64,000 bases of DNA from Apium graveolens (lineage: Eukaryota > Streptophyta > Magnoliopsida > Apiales > Apiaceae), in NCBI RefSeq assembly GCF_009905375.1, contig NC_133648.1, positions 25,357,562 through 25,421,561 on the forward strand, written 5' to 3'. Under the pieces are notes generated by a model. It saw only the letters and a program-made list of their open reading frames with translations. It searched no databases and had not been told where the DNA came from. Positions 36,320 to 48,621 of the stretch are shown in pieces; the first letter of the stretch is position 1; the number at the start of each line of letters is the position of its first letter. Made by a program: the position numbers and the translations under genes.

Positions 36320-37301
36320 CCTTAAAACTAACCTTTAGTGGTCTTTGTGATTGCAGGGCAACAGTAAGAACATCCTAGTTCTGGACAATGGATGTTCATG
36401 ACATATGACTGGAAATAAAGCCCTACTATCAGACTTTGTGGAGAAAGCTGGCCCAGAAGTTTCTTATGGAGATGGCAACATTGGGAAAACTCTGGGATAT
36501 GGCAAGATAAATCTAGGGAATGTCATCATTGAATCAGTAGCTCTTATCTCAGGACTTAAACACAATCTGTTGAGTATAAGTCAAATATGTGACAGAGGTT
36601 ATCATGTGGATTTCTTTGAAGAACACTGTGAAGTAATAAGTAATTCAACAGGCAAAGTGGTTCTGAAAGGATACAGGCATGGTAACATTTATGAAGCCAG
36701 TCTTTCAACAAGTATTGATGGTTCTGCAATCTGTCTGTTAAGTAGAGCATCAATTGAAGAAAGCTGGAATTGGCACAAGAAACTCTCTCATTTAAATTTC
36801 AAAAATATAAATGAGCTTGTAAAGAAAGATCTTGTGAGAGGACTGCCAAAAATAGTATTTGCTCCTGATGGCCTTTGTGATTCATGTCAGAAGGCAAAAC
36901 AAAGAAAATCTTCTTTTAAGAGCAAAACTGAGTCATCAATTCTTGAGCCTTTTCACCTACTACATGTTGATCTATTTGGTCCAGTCAATGTCATGTCTAT
37001 TGCAAAAAAGAAATATGTTATGGTTATAGTGGATGAGTTCACAAGGTACACATGGGTGTACTTCTTGCACAAGAAGACTGAAACTGCATCTACCCTAATT
37101 GATCATGTCAGACAGCTGGATAAATTGATCAAAGATTCTGTTAAAATTATAAGGAGTGATAATGGCACTGAGTTCAAGAATTCAATCATGGAAGAGTTCT
37201 GTAAAGATCATGGAATCAAACAGGAATTTTCTGCACCTGGAACTCCACAACAAAATGGAGTTGTAGAAAGAAAGAACAGGACTCTCATTGAAGCTACATG
37301 A
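36320..37301 (+). pseudogene. pol: protease and integrase core of element B pol
   Basis: The aspartic protease motif at 36384-36392 reads DNG instead of DSG, and a TGA at 36399-36401 follows three codons later. Downstream, the protease tail (ALLSDFVEKAGP, LISGLKHNLLSISQ) and the GAG-pre-integrase domain (SWNWHKKLSHLNF, CDSCQKAKQ) are readable. Integrase follows with aspartates in HVDLFGPV and RSDNGTEF and the glutamate in GVVERKNR, all retained. A TGA at 37299-37301 stops the frame inside EAT*TML; the same frame continues after it. Confidence 0.9.
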
Positions 37302-37304
37302 ACA

Positions 37305-39617
37305 ATGCTTGATGAAGAAAATCTACCAACCTATTTTTGGGCTGAAGCTGTGCAAACTGCTTGTTTTACACAAAATGCTACACTTATAAACAAGCATGGA
37401 AAAACACCATATGAGATGGTGAAGAAGAAGAAGCCAAATCTGAAATATTTTCATGTATTTGGTTGCAAGTATTTTGTTCTTAAGACTCATCCTGAGCAGC
37501 TGTCAAAATTTGATCTAAAAGCTGATGAAGAAATTTTTGTTGGATATCCACTTTCCACAAAATCCTTCAGAGTCTACAATTTGAGAATAAGAGTTGTCAT
37601 GAAATCTATCAATGTCTCTTTTGATGATAAGAAGATTACTGGACTTGAAGATTTTGATGATCATGATCAGCTGAGATTTGAGAATGAAGATTTAAATTCT
37701 GATTCCGAAAATTCTGATCCTGTAAGTTCTGATGTCATTGAAACTGTGGTAACAACTCCAAAGAAAAATGCACCTGTCCAAGGGGAGCAAGCTGAAGATC
37801 CTACCACATCTCAAGACTCTCGAGAAGCATCGAAACCTGTCACTGGCTCTTCAAGTTCTGATTCATCTAGTTCTGATGAGCCAAACTCTGATAATTCTGG
37901 AAGCTCTAATTCTTCAACTCCTGAAAAATCAAATTCAAATTCTGAAGTCTCAGAGAGCATAACTACAGGGGAAGCATCAGAAAATGCTGATGGAGACAGC
38001 ATGGATTATGGGAGAGGATCCAGTTCTAGAGATCAACTTCCATCTGCAAGGAAGTGGACTAAAGCACATACACCTGATTTAATCATTGGAGATCCTGAAG
38101 CATGTGTCAGAATTAGAACTGCAACTTCAAATGAATGTCTCTATCATTCTTTTCTATCTCAGATTGAACCTAAGAAAGTGGAAGAAGCTCTTCAAGATGC
38201 TGATTGGGTGCAAGTAATGCAGGTCGAGTTAAATGAATTTGAAAGAAATAAAGTCTGGACCCTAGTGCCAAGACCAAAGAACAGATCAGTTGTTGGTACA
38301 AAATGGGTGTTCAGAAATAAAACTGACAGTGATGGCATAATTACAAGGAATAAAGTAAGACTGGTTGATAAAGGTTACTCTCAGCAGGAGGGTATTGATT
38401 ATGATGAAACATTTACACCAATTGCTAGATTAGAAGTCATAAGGATCTTTTTGGCTTATGCTGCTCACAAGAAGTTCAAAGTCTTTCAAATGGATGTAAA
38501 AAGTGATTTTCTCAATGGAGTATTGAAAGAAGAGGTATATGTTGAACAACCTCCAGGCTTTGTAGATCCTAAATTTCCCAATCATGTTTACAGGCTTGAC
38601 AAAGCACTTTATGGCCTTAAGCAAGCTCCAAGAGCATGGTATGAGACTTTAGCTCAATTCCTTCTGGAAAGTGGATTTCACAGAGGCACAATTGACAAGA
38701 CTTTATTCTACCTCAACTATGGAAAGGACTTACTTTTGGTATAGATATATGTTAATGATATCATATTTGGTTCTACTAATTCCAAACTGTGTGAGAAGTT
38801 TGCAAAGCTAATGCAGTCAAGATATCAAATGAGTATGATGGGAGAACTCAGCTATTTTCTGGGCCTTCAAGTCAAGCAAATTGCAGAAGGCACTTTTATC
38901 TGTCAATCCAAGTATACCATAAATTTACTGAAGAAATTTAGAATGCAAGATTGTTCAACTGCATCCACTCCCATGGCCACTGCAACCAAGTTAGATAAGG
39001 ATACTGGTAAATCAGTAGATATTACTAACTACAGAGGTATGATTGGCTCATTACTCTATCTAACTGCAAGTACACCCGATATCATGTATCTACCTGTCTT
39101 TGTGCAAGATTTCAGGCTGATCAAAGAGAACCTCAATTATTAGCTGTGAAAAGAATTTTCAAGTACCTTAAGGGTACAACTGATCTAGGATTGTGGTATC
39201 CTAGGGAATCAGATTTTAAGCTAATTGGTTACTCAGATGCATATTTTGCAGGATGCAAAATTGACAGGAGCAGAAGCAGAATATATTGTTGCAGGAAGCT
39301 GTTGTGCACAGATTCTTTGGATGAAGAAACAGTTACTGGATTATGGGTTAGAATTTTCTAAAATCCCTATTTACTGTGATAATCAAAGTGCTATTGCTAT
39401 GACAGGTAATCCAGTTCAACACTCAATGACAAAGCACATCAGTATTAGGTACCATTTCATAAGGGAACATGTGGATGCAGGTACAGTGGAATTGTATTTT
39501 GTTCCAACAAATCAACAGCTAGCAGATATCTTCACAAAACCACTATGTGAAGCTACTTTTATAAGATTGGTAAATGAACTTGGAATGGTTTCAGGTTCTT
39601 TCTCTAAATCTGCTTAG
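37305..39617 (+). pseudogene. pol: integrase C-terminus, RT and RNase H of element B pol
   Basis: The same frame continues from integrase through a long Ser/Asp-rich linker (37680-38030) into RT, with [23 protein letters not shown] and [15 protein letters not shown] at 38742-38744 lies just before the catalytic motif, which reads YVND (asparagine at 38754-38756) rather than YVDD, so RT is doubly inactivated. [13 protein letters not shown] and [11 protein letters not shown] follow. A frameshift near 39085-39140 disturbs the region after SLLYL. A deletion of about 90 bases near 39270 removes the segment between GCKIDR and AEAEYIVAGSC in RNase H. The frame from about 39273 to 39617 carries CDNQSAI, HISIRYHFIRE and FTKPL. 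Confidence 0.9.
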
Positions 39618-41141
39618 TTTTTGTTCTCATGCATCAGACTTTATGATCAGTAATTACAGATTATATTATCTATATGTAATCTGTGCTTAATTTGAAAATT
39701 CATTAAATGCTAATTGTTATCTGATGTGGAATTATATACTCTGATAAGTGTTTTGAATGTTCTGTGACTATTCAATCCAATAAGGATAACTGTGCTAGAT
39801 GCTGACCTAGTAGTCTTTAACATACTAGAAATCCCATGTTTGAATTAGTTGTTTATGTGGAAACTCATTAACACAAGCAGATTCTGATATTGAGCTTAGT
39901 CAAGTTTACTTTGTGTATCTTATTACTAAGTCACAAACTAGATTCTTGTTTCTAATCTGTCAAATTTTGATGTCAGTAAATCTTAAGAATGAATTAAGTG
40001 CTGATAAGCCTCACTTATCAAAAGAAAAGAAAAGAAAAGAAAAGAATAAAAGTCAGTTACTCCTTTGAGATCTAGAGTAAAAATGTGGAAGGGAAGACCC
40101 AAGTGCATTGCTGGTATTAAGTAATATGTATTAAAAAAGCAAATATTTTTCTTGGTGACTTTTCACACTCTATAATTACTGGAGAAATACTCTGATAACA
40201 TCATAAATTCTTATAAGCAGTCGTGACTCACTTACACTGAGAACCACTGTAAAAAGGAATTTCAAAAGATGCATAAAATGAGCACAAACAGTTGAGGTGG
40301 ACTCATGCATAAATTTGTTCTATAGTAGACATCATGACTTATGACAGATTTTAAGAATTTTTCTTAGTTATGCCTTATTTCTAAGATGTACTGAAGTTGA
40401 TCAGACTTTAATCTTTATCTGATATTTTGCTGAATGCACACACTTTCACGCCATATGAATGATGAAAATTATTGTGGTGATTAAGTTGTTTTTGACAAAC
40501 AGTTGAGTGTCATTTGCATAGATTCTGAGGACAAGTTCTGATGGAAGTTCTTATGATTAAACTCTGAAGAAAACAAGTCAGTATTTGTATGAAGAATCAC
40601 AGAAAAATATATTCACTATTTGAGTACAGAAGCCATGTTCTGATGACTGTTAAAATCTGATATAAGTTAAGTTATGATATTAAATCCTGATGGAATCCTT
40701 GATGCTTACGTGGCATTTTTCTTTACTTGACTTATTTGTGGTAAAATATGAAACAGTCATATTTAAATCAGAATAAAATTGGGGTGAGATAAAAACAGTC
40801 ATAATCATTATGGGTTAGTGGTTAATGTGTATATCCTGAAAACATGCATGTGCACGGTAATTATTGCTTATTTTACGTGCCCATTAACTCCTCTCTAGCC
40901 GTTTTTGACTGTTCACACGGTGCCAGGTGTAAAGTGTATATTATGTTTCAAAAATATAACTGTTGAGTGGAGAGAGTATATATATGGGAGTTAACAGATT
41001 TTATAATTTTTTACTTACTTTTCTATTTTTCATCTCTCTTATTCTCTCTCTCTCTCTCTAATATTCTCTAAAGCATTTTCTTTCAAGACTTTTAACAAAC
41101 ACTTTGCCAACACTCTCCTTCTCACTTAATTTCTTACAGAG
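39618..41141 (+). promoter_or_regulatory. Spacer and probable internal promoter before the extra ORF of element B
   Basis: No coding sequence. An AAAAG microsatellite lies at 40020-40045. Motifs like AAGTTCTGATG recur near 40530-40680; these are the reverse complement of the LTR motif ATCAGAACTT. A TATA box (TATATATAT, 40977-40985) and a CT-rich leader (41025-41141, with a CT run at 41043-41059) lead to the ATG at 41142. This looks like a plant promoter and 5' UTR, but its activity is inferred. Confidence 0.55.
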
Positions 41142-44100
41142 ATGGCACCAAAAGACGTAATTTTCAATGGAGCTAAGTTTGTTCCTAACAACTACTCCGC
41201 CATTCTTAGCAAGGCTGAAGCTCCATCATTCAGGATTTTCTCGCTAATTCTGATATTGGGTATGCTTTAACCCAACCTGATGCAGTCTCTGGAACTCAAG
41301 TGCTAGAGTTCTGGAGAAGTGGAGTATATGATGATGGTGGTGCTCAAGGGTCCCCGAGTATAATATTTTCATCAGGGGAGGACGAGCATGTTGTAACTTT
41401 GGCTACAGTACACCAAGCACTGCAGCTACCTGAGAACTGCGCATATTCCATTGTTGAGGAGCCAATTCTTCAAAATATGATGGCCAGTCTGGGGTATGAA
41501 AGGACATTAGCCAAGCTGGGTCAATTGAAGAGACCTTACATACGGAGGGAATGGATTTTCTTCTTTGACTGCATTACCAAGGCTTTTGCAAACAAATGTT
41601 CTAACTTTGATGCAATCCCCATATTCAGTCAACAAATCGGGTATGCTCTCATTAATCAAACTGATTTTGATTATGCAAGGGCTGTCTTAGGTTTCATTGG
41701 GGATAGGATGATAGAAGACAGAAATACTGTTTGTTTTGCTAGATTCTGTCAGCTTATTTATAGTTTTTGTTGTGATGATAAGCCCCAATCAGATAGTGAA
41801 TTAATTCCATCATTCCGACTAGCTAAAAGAGCTTTTAATGACTTATGATCTACTGATAATAAGAAGGCTGTGTTAAGACCCCTCTGAGTTCCTTAATCTG
41901 TCAAACAAGCCTTAATAATCTATGATCCAGTTAAATACACTGCACTATATCCTGATGTCAAACCATCATAACCTCAACCATCAGCACCTACCACCTCTAC
42001 ACAAACACCTCAGACTTCTCAACCATCAGCACAAACAACCAGACCTTCATCTTTTAAAAACTTCTAAAAGGACAAAGTCTGTTCCTCAACCTCCACAAAA
42101 GAGAAGGAAGATGATTCTCATAGATGATTCTGAGAGTGAAGAAGAAATAATTGAAGCACGAGTTCATGCATCTGAACCTGTGATAGTTGAAGCTGAGAAT
42201 GTTACTTCTCAGAAAGAATCAGCAGCTCAAAGTTCTGATACTTTGAAAAGGAAATTTGTAAATTCTGATGTTGTTAAAGCAACTCCTTCATTGGCAAGGA
42301 GATTGAAGAAAATGAAGGCAAGGAGGTATTTGGCCAAGGCTATATCAGAAGATACTGAAGAAGCTGAGGAAGGGGATCAGGAATCTCTGATCTCACAAGA
42401 ACCAATTATTATTGAAGCCCTTCCAGCTCAAGCCAAAGACACTGCTAATGACACAGTTATTACCCCTCCTGTCTCTCATATTGAAGCTATAGATGATGCT
42501 AAAGAACAAACTAATATTTCTAAAATAGATATTCATAATTTCAATATACCTGAAGTTTTTATCTGGAAGCTCCATCTACATCAAAGACACCAGCTCTGGA
42601 GATAAATTCTACTGATTAAAATTTAGATGATGTTATTCCTGAATCTCCAGTTGCTTCACACACAGTTGAGATATCAGAACAGTATGAGTCTTCCTCAAGT
42701 TCTGATGACAGTGTTTCTGCTGAGACTCCAGTACCTACTCTGGGCAAGGAAGAATTGGTGAAGAAATTTGTTGAAAAGGAAGCACATATTCCTTGGGAGG
42801 ATACTCACAGAGGAGTTGAGTGGACCAAGAAGTGGAATGAATCAGACTCTATTCCATGTTCTAAAGTTCTAACACAGCATATTGCAAAAGCTGATGAGTT
42901 GCTCACAAATGCTGATTTTAAGACACAACTCAAGATCACAGCTCTGTCTACAAAACATCTTCAAGGTCTACATACTGCTACTCATAAAAAGGTTGATACA
43001 CTCAGAGAACAAGCTGATAAGCTCGATCAGGTGTTCAAGCTTGACAAAAACAGGTATATCAGACCTATTTCTGAAAAAGTTGCAGCCATTGAGAAAACTC
43101 AAGAGAAGCAACAGGCCCAAATTACTGAGTTTCTGGTTAATCAAGCTTCTCATAAAGCTCAATTGGATGAAATCCAATCTTCAGTTGAACTTCTTCTTTC
43201 TCTCTTACTTCCTGATGATGCCAAAAAGGGGGAGAAGGTAGTTAATTCCAAATGCTCACCTACTCAAGAACTGAAGAAAAAGGATGATAAAGGTGATTAC
43301 CAGGGAAACTCTGAAAAGAGCAGAGGTCAAAGAAAAGTTCGAGGAAAATCTTCTACTCAGAACAAGTCAAGTTCTGATGCTATGAATGCTCAGAGATTGA
43401 AGTCAAGTGGTGATAAGCAAAGTCTGATGTCAAGTTATGATATTCTGATTTAGTCAGGATCTGAAGACTCTCAGATGTTCTTGCAAACTCTGAAGTTAAG
43501 GGGGAAGCAGACTACTGTTTATTACAAAGATCCTAAAATCCAGACACTTGATGAGGAGATAGAAAAAAGATTATTTCTGAAACACAATCCAGGAATGGAT
43601 TTAGAAACTCTCAAGGAGGAAGAAGCTAGATTTGCTGCTGAGAAGACAAATCCTAAGTCTAAAGCTTTTGATCCAAAGAAACCTCCAAGTCCAAAGGAAA
43701 AAGGCATTTTGATCAAGGAAAAGTTAAATTCTGAAACTTCAAAGTTCAAAACTAGATCACAGACTGATAGTAATCCCAAAGACAAAGGGAAAGGAAAAAC
43801 TGATGAACCAACCAAGTCACTGGACTTGAAAACTTCTCAAGATCTGATGAAACCAGTGTGTAAAATGGTTCAAGTATCTGATGATAATCTTCTTGAAGAT
43901 GAAACTGTTCAAATTATGAAAAGAAGAAATATAAGTGAAGATGCTAAAACAACCTCTGACACTGCTCAAGTTGTTATTCAGAATAAAGGACAGGAAGGTA
44001 CAGAAGAAATAGCAAATTCTGATCAAGCTATCAAGACATCAACTGCTAACAATGCTTAAGTTGATTTGAATAAATTGACAATTGCTGATAAGAAGCTGTT

Positions 44101-44878
44101 ATAGAAGAAAGCTACTCCAGTTGAACCAAAATCCAATCTCATGATTAATCAACTTGCTACATTTGGGTTGAAAGCCAAGCTTCCTAGAGATAGAGCTGGA
44201 TTAGGTTCTGACGAAGAGAAGATTCAAACAGAAGTAGAGGTTACTCTAGGAAATCCTTTCATACTGACAGACAAACCATATGAACAAATTAAACAAACGC
44301 ACCTTGACAAGGTGTTGTCTGCTCAAGTTGTGATGGATGTTCATGATAAGGAGAATCTAAAAGAGAAATTAATCTAATTTCTCAATGATGGAAGGACTTA
44401 TAGATTAGCTGATTCTGATGTATTAAAGAAGTCTATCAGAGAACTTCAACATATTCATTATCTTCTCGAAGTAAAATCTGATGTTACAAGAAGATGGTCA
44501 GAATATATTTTGAAGGCTATAAGAGATCTATTCAGAATCTCTGGTATAAAGACTTCTCAGTATAGTCCAATGATTACTGAAGGTGATGGAAGAGAAATTC
44601 CTATGCTGAAGAATTCTGCTAAGGTGGAAGTTATTCTGAAAGGAAGATGCTTATGTTATAATGAAAACTCTTCATATCCTAAGGTTATCAGACTTGGTGA
44701 TGGACTTGAAAGAACATTCATTCAAGCTGTCAGAACAGCCATTTATCAAATTGGTGATAGTAATAAAGAATAACTGATGCAGGTCAAAGCATAGTTAGCT
44801 GAAGTTCTGAAGAAAGCTGAAGATAATCTGATAAATGATTTTGTTAAGAATCATTATGGATTCAGATTGATTCAGTAA
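41142..44878 (+). pseudogene. Extra ORF of element B
   Basis: The ATG at 41142 (MAPKDVIFNGAKFVPNNY) is homologous to the start at 31301. A deletion of about 10 bases near 41236 shifts the frame to 41300-41848, which has IGYALTQPD, LQLPEN, KLGQLKRPYIRREWIFFFDCI and FARFCQLIY. After further damage (41849-41950), an acidic Ser/Asp-rich middle runs at 41922-42605, then a coiled-coil part at 42755-43453 with the AKKGEKVVNSKC block. The basic part is at 43475-44059, and the C-terminal domain with ELQHIHYLLEVKSDVTRRW at about 44440-44500 and the final block to 44773. Most of the later pieces share one frame, with in-frame stops. The total is about 1,240 codons. It is the most complete copy of the C-terminal domain on the plus strand. 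Function unknown. Confidence 0.84.
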
Positions 44879-45002
44879 TGTTGGTAAAGCTGGATGTTTT
44901 GTAAGTTATAATTAATAGTCTTATTAAACTCTTATTGCATTTGAACTTAAAAGTTTTTGACATCATCAAATCTATTAACTTGTATATTCTTGCATAATTT
45001 AC

Positions 45003-45016
45003 AAGTTGAGGGAGAT
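45003..45016 (+). other. Polypurine tract of element B
   Basis: AAGTTGAGGGAGAT lies directly before the LTR start TGTTGGATAT. Confidence 0.8.
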
Positions 45017-45606
45017 TGTTGGATATATTTGAGATGTCATGTTTTATATGTTTCATGTTTAGTTTTCAGATCTTAACTAACAGGAAATATTAGTACTTAC
45101 TGGAATCAACTGGAAGTCAGGACTTAAGGATATCAGGACTTAGATTATCAGAAGATAATATCATAAGATGGATATCAGAACTTAAGTACTGGAGGACTAA
45201 TAGTTAAGGAACGAAGCTGATTCACAGGAAAGAAGATCTAGACTAATACAAGAAGAAGATATGCATGGAAAGAGTTCGAGGACTAGAAGAATTTTATAAG
45301 ATATCTGGTTGATATATTTTAGGAGACAGACATATATTCCATATCAACTAGAAGTTATCTTGTAACTGTGTGTCTATATAAACACAGACATAGGTTTACT
45401 CTATAAGAGTTACGATCATCGAAAAGATCGTATATTGTAACCTAGCAGCTCTCATGATATTTGTTCATCACTGAGAGAGAACGGTTCCATTGTAACAGAG
45501 TTTGTTATATCGAATACATCTGTTTTCTGTTACTTGTGCTTTAAATCGATTTGATTGTATTCTACACTGTATTCAACCCCCTTCTACAGTGTTGTGTGAC
45601 CTAACA
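45017..45606 (+). repeat. 3' LTR of element B
   Basis: 590 bases, TGTTGGATAT...GACCTAACA, followed by the gaaag duplication. The motif CAGGACTTA(A)G and CAGAACTTAAG is iterated at 45115-45190. TATA box TATATAAA at 45375-45382. Confidence 0.94.
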
Positions 45607-45611
45607 GAAAG

Positions 45612-45710
45612 GCACAATCACATATTTTATAAAGAAATAAGAGATGGCTGAGAGGAGTAGTATGCTTGTCATATAAATAGAGGTAACCTCAAATAAGAGA
45701 CTATTTATAA
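45612..45710 (-). other. Non-coding stretch of D beside insertion B (right side)
   Basis: No coding sequence seen. It continues the non-coding break in the D extra ORF on the other side of B. Confidence 0.45.
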
Positions 45711-47633
45711 TCATACAAATATTGAGAACAACAGAGGAAAATATACAATATCTGAAGGTGAGTCCTCAAGTGGCAGTGATGACAGTTGAGGAACAAAGAA
45801 CGCATCAGGATGTTTTGACAAGCTAGTGAGCAACAAAGAATCATCAGTAGAAGCTGCTTGAATGGACAGTTGATCAATATCAGGATTTGTTGTAGCGTCA
45901 GGATTTGACTTTTTAGGAGAATGAACTAGGCCAGCATCAGTACTTTGAACTGATGGTTCTTGTGGGGCCTGAGGAATATGAGCTGCTTCAGCAAGAGGTA
46001 ATGAAGGTTCTTGTGTACTCTCCTCAAATATCAGATCATTACTAACTACATCCACCTTTGACAATACATCCTGATGAGCCTTCTTTTCTTGCAGCAATTA
46101 TTCAGAGTCAACAAGAAGATCACCTTGAGCAAAATTAACAATTATTTGTGCAGCCTCTTTGTCTGCATCTTCCCTTTGAGAAGATGGTTCTTGTGTGACT
46201 GGATGTGTCTTAGTTGCTAAATTCCTTTGAGACTTAGGTTCTTGTGAACTAACATTCATAGTAGAAGACTGACTCTTTTTCTTCCACCTGATGTACCTAA
46301 CCACATCTTCAGCTTTTCTTTTCAACTGGCTCTTGTCAGTTTTCTTGAGCACAGCAGTTTCTTTAATTACTGAAATCTGTTTGATCAGAGCACTAGCATC
46401 AGTAGTTGGCTCCTTAGTTCCAGTTGTGTCAACAGAGTCATCAGGAATTGCAACTGTTGATTTATTTATCTTCATCCTTGGCCCAATGGGCATCTGATCA
46501 TCAGAGTTAGAATTATCTTGCATGATCAGCCTTCTTCACCTGAATGGAAAACATTCTTCTTTCTTCTTACTCTCACTCAGTGAGGCCTGTTGAGCTCTTT
46601 GTTTAGATTGAACAGATTTCTTAACCAGCCTTTTCTTTAGTACAACTGATGTCTTTTGAGAGACATCAGAGGAGGCTAATTTAGGAGCTGAGTTGGAGTT
46701 CTGTTTACTAGAAGAAATGCTTAGATTAGAAACAAGAGGGGTAGTGTCTTGTTCCACAGCATCAGGAAATTTAACAGAGGTGCCAGCATCAGGATTTGCA
46801 GGCACTTGTGAAGGAGTAGATCTATTTCTCAATAGAAATTTCCTGACCTCCTGAGGCAGGAAGGGAAGTCCTGAAAACTTATTCTTTTCATCTCTTTTGA
46901 TATGATCTATAATAGCCTTCTCAGAAATTTGAAATACAGGAAGCAATTCATCATTATCAAATTCAACATTAGGGCATAGAAAATTAAAAATCAGTTGAAA
47001 AAATCTAGTATACCCTATTACACCTGATGCATCTGTTCTCCTAGCAATTATGAATTGAAGAATGGTATTACCATAGTTAAAATTACCAGAATAGAGAAGA
47101 GAATACCCAATTTTCAGAGAAGTGGATGGAAGAGCATCAAAATTTGTTGTCTTATTCAAGAAACATCTGCTGATGCAATCAAAGAAGAAATTCCATTCTC
47201 TCTTTAACTTTGTTCTTGTCAATTTCCCAATTGTTGTGATGTCACCTTTGTAGTTCAGAGTTCTGAGCATATCAAACAGCTGCTCAGTTGCATAATTGTC
47301 AGGAGCACCATCACAGGCAGGCAATCTTAATGCTTGAACGAGAACATCAGCATCAACTTCATACCTGTGTCCCTTAAATTCAAAAGAGAAACCGGTATTT
47401 GTTGCATTAACTAGAGTTGTATCACATACCTGCATTACAGCTCTGTATGATAGCTTAGTAGGATTTGTGAGAGCATATCCAATTGGACAATAGAGTAAGA
47501 AATCCTGAATATCATAAAAAGATTGAGGAAACTGCTGATGTGTAAGTGGAGCCAAGTAGTTATTGGTTTCAAAAGTATTACCATGAATAATAGTGGTTTG
47601 ACTGAAGAAGGGTGAAAGCTCAGAAGATGACAT
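45711..47633 (-). pseudogene. N-terminal part of the extra ORF of element D
   Basis: On the minus strand one frame runs from the ATG at 47633 (MSSSELSPFF) to a stop at 45711-45713, with two in-frame stops (46536-46538 and 46098-46100) and no frameshift. The open frame reaches further upstream to 47951, but the ATG at 47633 starts the part with family similarity. The N-terminal domain has IGYALTNP, ALRLPACDG, RTKLKREWNFFFDCI, IGYSLLYSGNFNYGNTIL and YTRFFQLIF, matching B and C. Basic, Ser/Gln-rich repeats follow, including EPSSQ and EPKSQ units. The C-terminal half lies at 28413-30886 beyond insertion B. Function unknown. Confidence 0.85.
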
Positions 47634-48399
47634 GATGTTTGTAGGTGTTGAGAAAAGATGTTCGTTAGATGTGAATAGTGAGGTTGTATGTGTATGATAA
47701 TATGTGTCATAGAGGTTCTTGCGTAAATATAAGTTTGCAAAGCTCTGTTGTATGTAACACACTCGGAGAAGGAAGCTTAGTGAATTAGACTTCTGATGGA
47801 GGATAATTACTGAAATTGGAGTGGAAAGTGGAGTAATGTGCAGAAGCAGAATCAAAGGACGCACTGCTCTTTTAGTAAATCGATGTGTGACTTTGTTCAA
47901 TAGTTTATCCACTTTTAAACAATAATTAAGAAGATAATCACTTTTCAGCATTAAACAATTCAGAAATCATTTGTCCAATAATTTTCTAAATTAAAATAAG
48001 TTGACTTGTCATTAGTATTTGGTACCTCTTATCTGTCAGGATTTGACATCGTCAGGATTTGTCGATTCAAATTCATCAGTGTTTGTCAAAACAACTCAAG
48101 CTTATCAGAAAACCACAATTTCAATCTCAAGAATCATCAAAAGATAGATGTTAATAGTGTGATGTAGAGATTAACATGCTACAAATAAGAACATGCACAT
48201 GCATACACAACTAAATATCATAGATTAGGTCTTGTAAGAAAAATAACAAAATTTCATTAATAATTCAAGAGATTACATTTCATGAAATTTTTGATTACAT
48301 GCATAGATGATTACAAGAAAATCCTAGTCTAATAGAAGAAGCTGATGATTTTTATTGGTTCCTCCTACTTTCCACGAAAAGCACAGCAAGACGGATGAT
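47634..48399 (-). other. Spacer between small ORF and extra ORF of element D
   Basis: No gene is supported. The motif TCAGGATTTG (plus) occurs twice at about 48036-48060. An AATAAA signal for the small ORF lies at 48351-48356 (minus). Confidence 0.5.
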
Positions 48400-48621
48400 C
48401 TATTCTTGCTGACGAAGAACTTCTCGTCTTTCTTCCTCCAGACGATCGAGATGGAAGCGATAATCCATCTCAAAGAACAGGAGATCTGTCAGAACCTCCT
48501 GTGAAACCCAGTTCCACACTTCATTGGGAATGGTAGTAATGTGCCATTCCTGCTGCCAGTTTTCGCAGCTAAACTCCACATTGAAGTTTTCGTAGTTCAT
48601 GAACATATTGCAGAGAACCAT
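48400..48621 (-). CDS. Small intact ORF in element D, unknown protein (73 aa)
   Basis: I do not recognise this protein. The frame is intact from ATG (48621, minus) to TAG, with no stop although all the large genes of D are broken. The sequence is Trp- and Glu-rich, has no membrane segment, and ends in a charged helix (RLEEERREVLRQQE). It is GC-richer than its surroundings by eye. A TATA-like TTATTTAAA (minus, about 48713-48722) lies about 92 bases upstream, and an AATAAA signal (48351-48356, minus) about 45 bases downstream of the stop. It sits between RNase H and the extra ORF; B has no such ORF at the same place. It could be a captured host gene fragment or a chance frame. Confidence 0.5.
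   Translation of the reverse strand: MVLCNMFMNYENFNVEFSCENWQQEWHITTIPNEVWNWVSQEVLTDLLFFEMDYRFHLDRLEEERREVLRQQE

Larger units (their letters stand above)
31109..45606 (+). mobile_element. Ty1/copia SIRE-type element B, containing remnant C
   Basis: Order: 5' LTR fragment (31109-31283), extra ORF and LTR of C (31284-35333), B gag (from the middle), pol, spacer, extra ORF, purine tract, 3' LTR (45017-45606). Perfect duplication gaaag at 31104-31108 and 45607-45611. The 5' LTR fragment is clearly closer to the 3' LTR at 45017 than to the middle LTR at 34717, so the outer pair belongs together. Confidence 0.92.
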
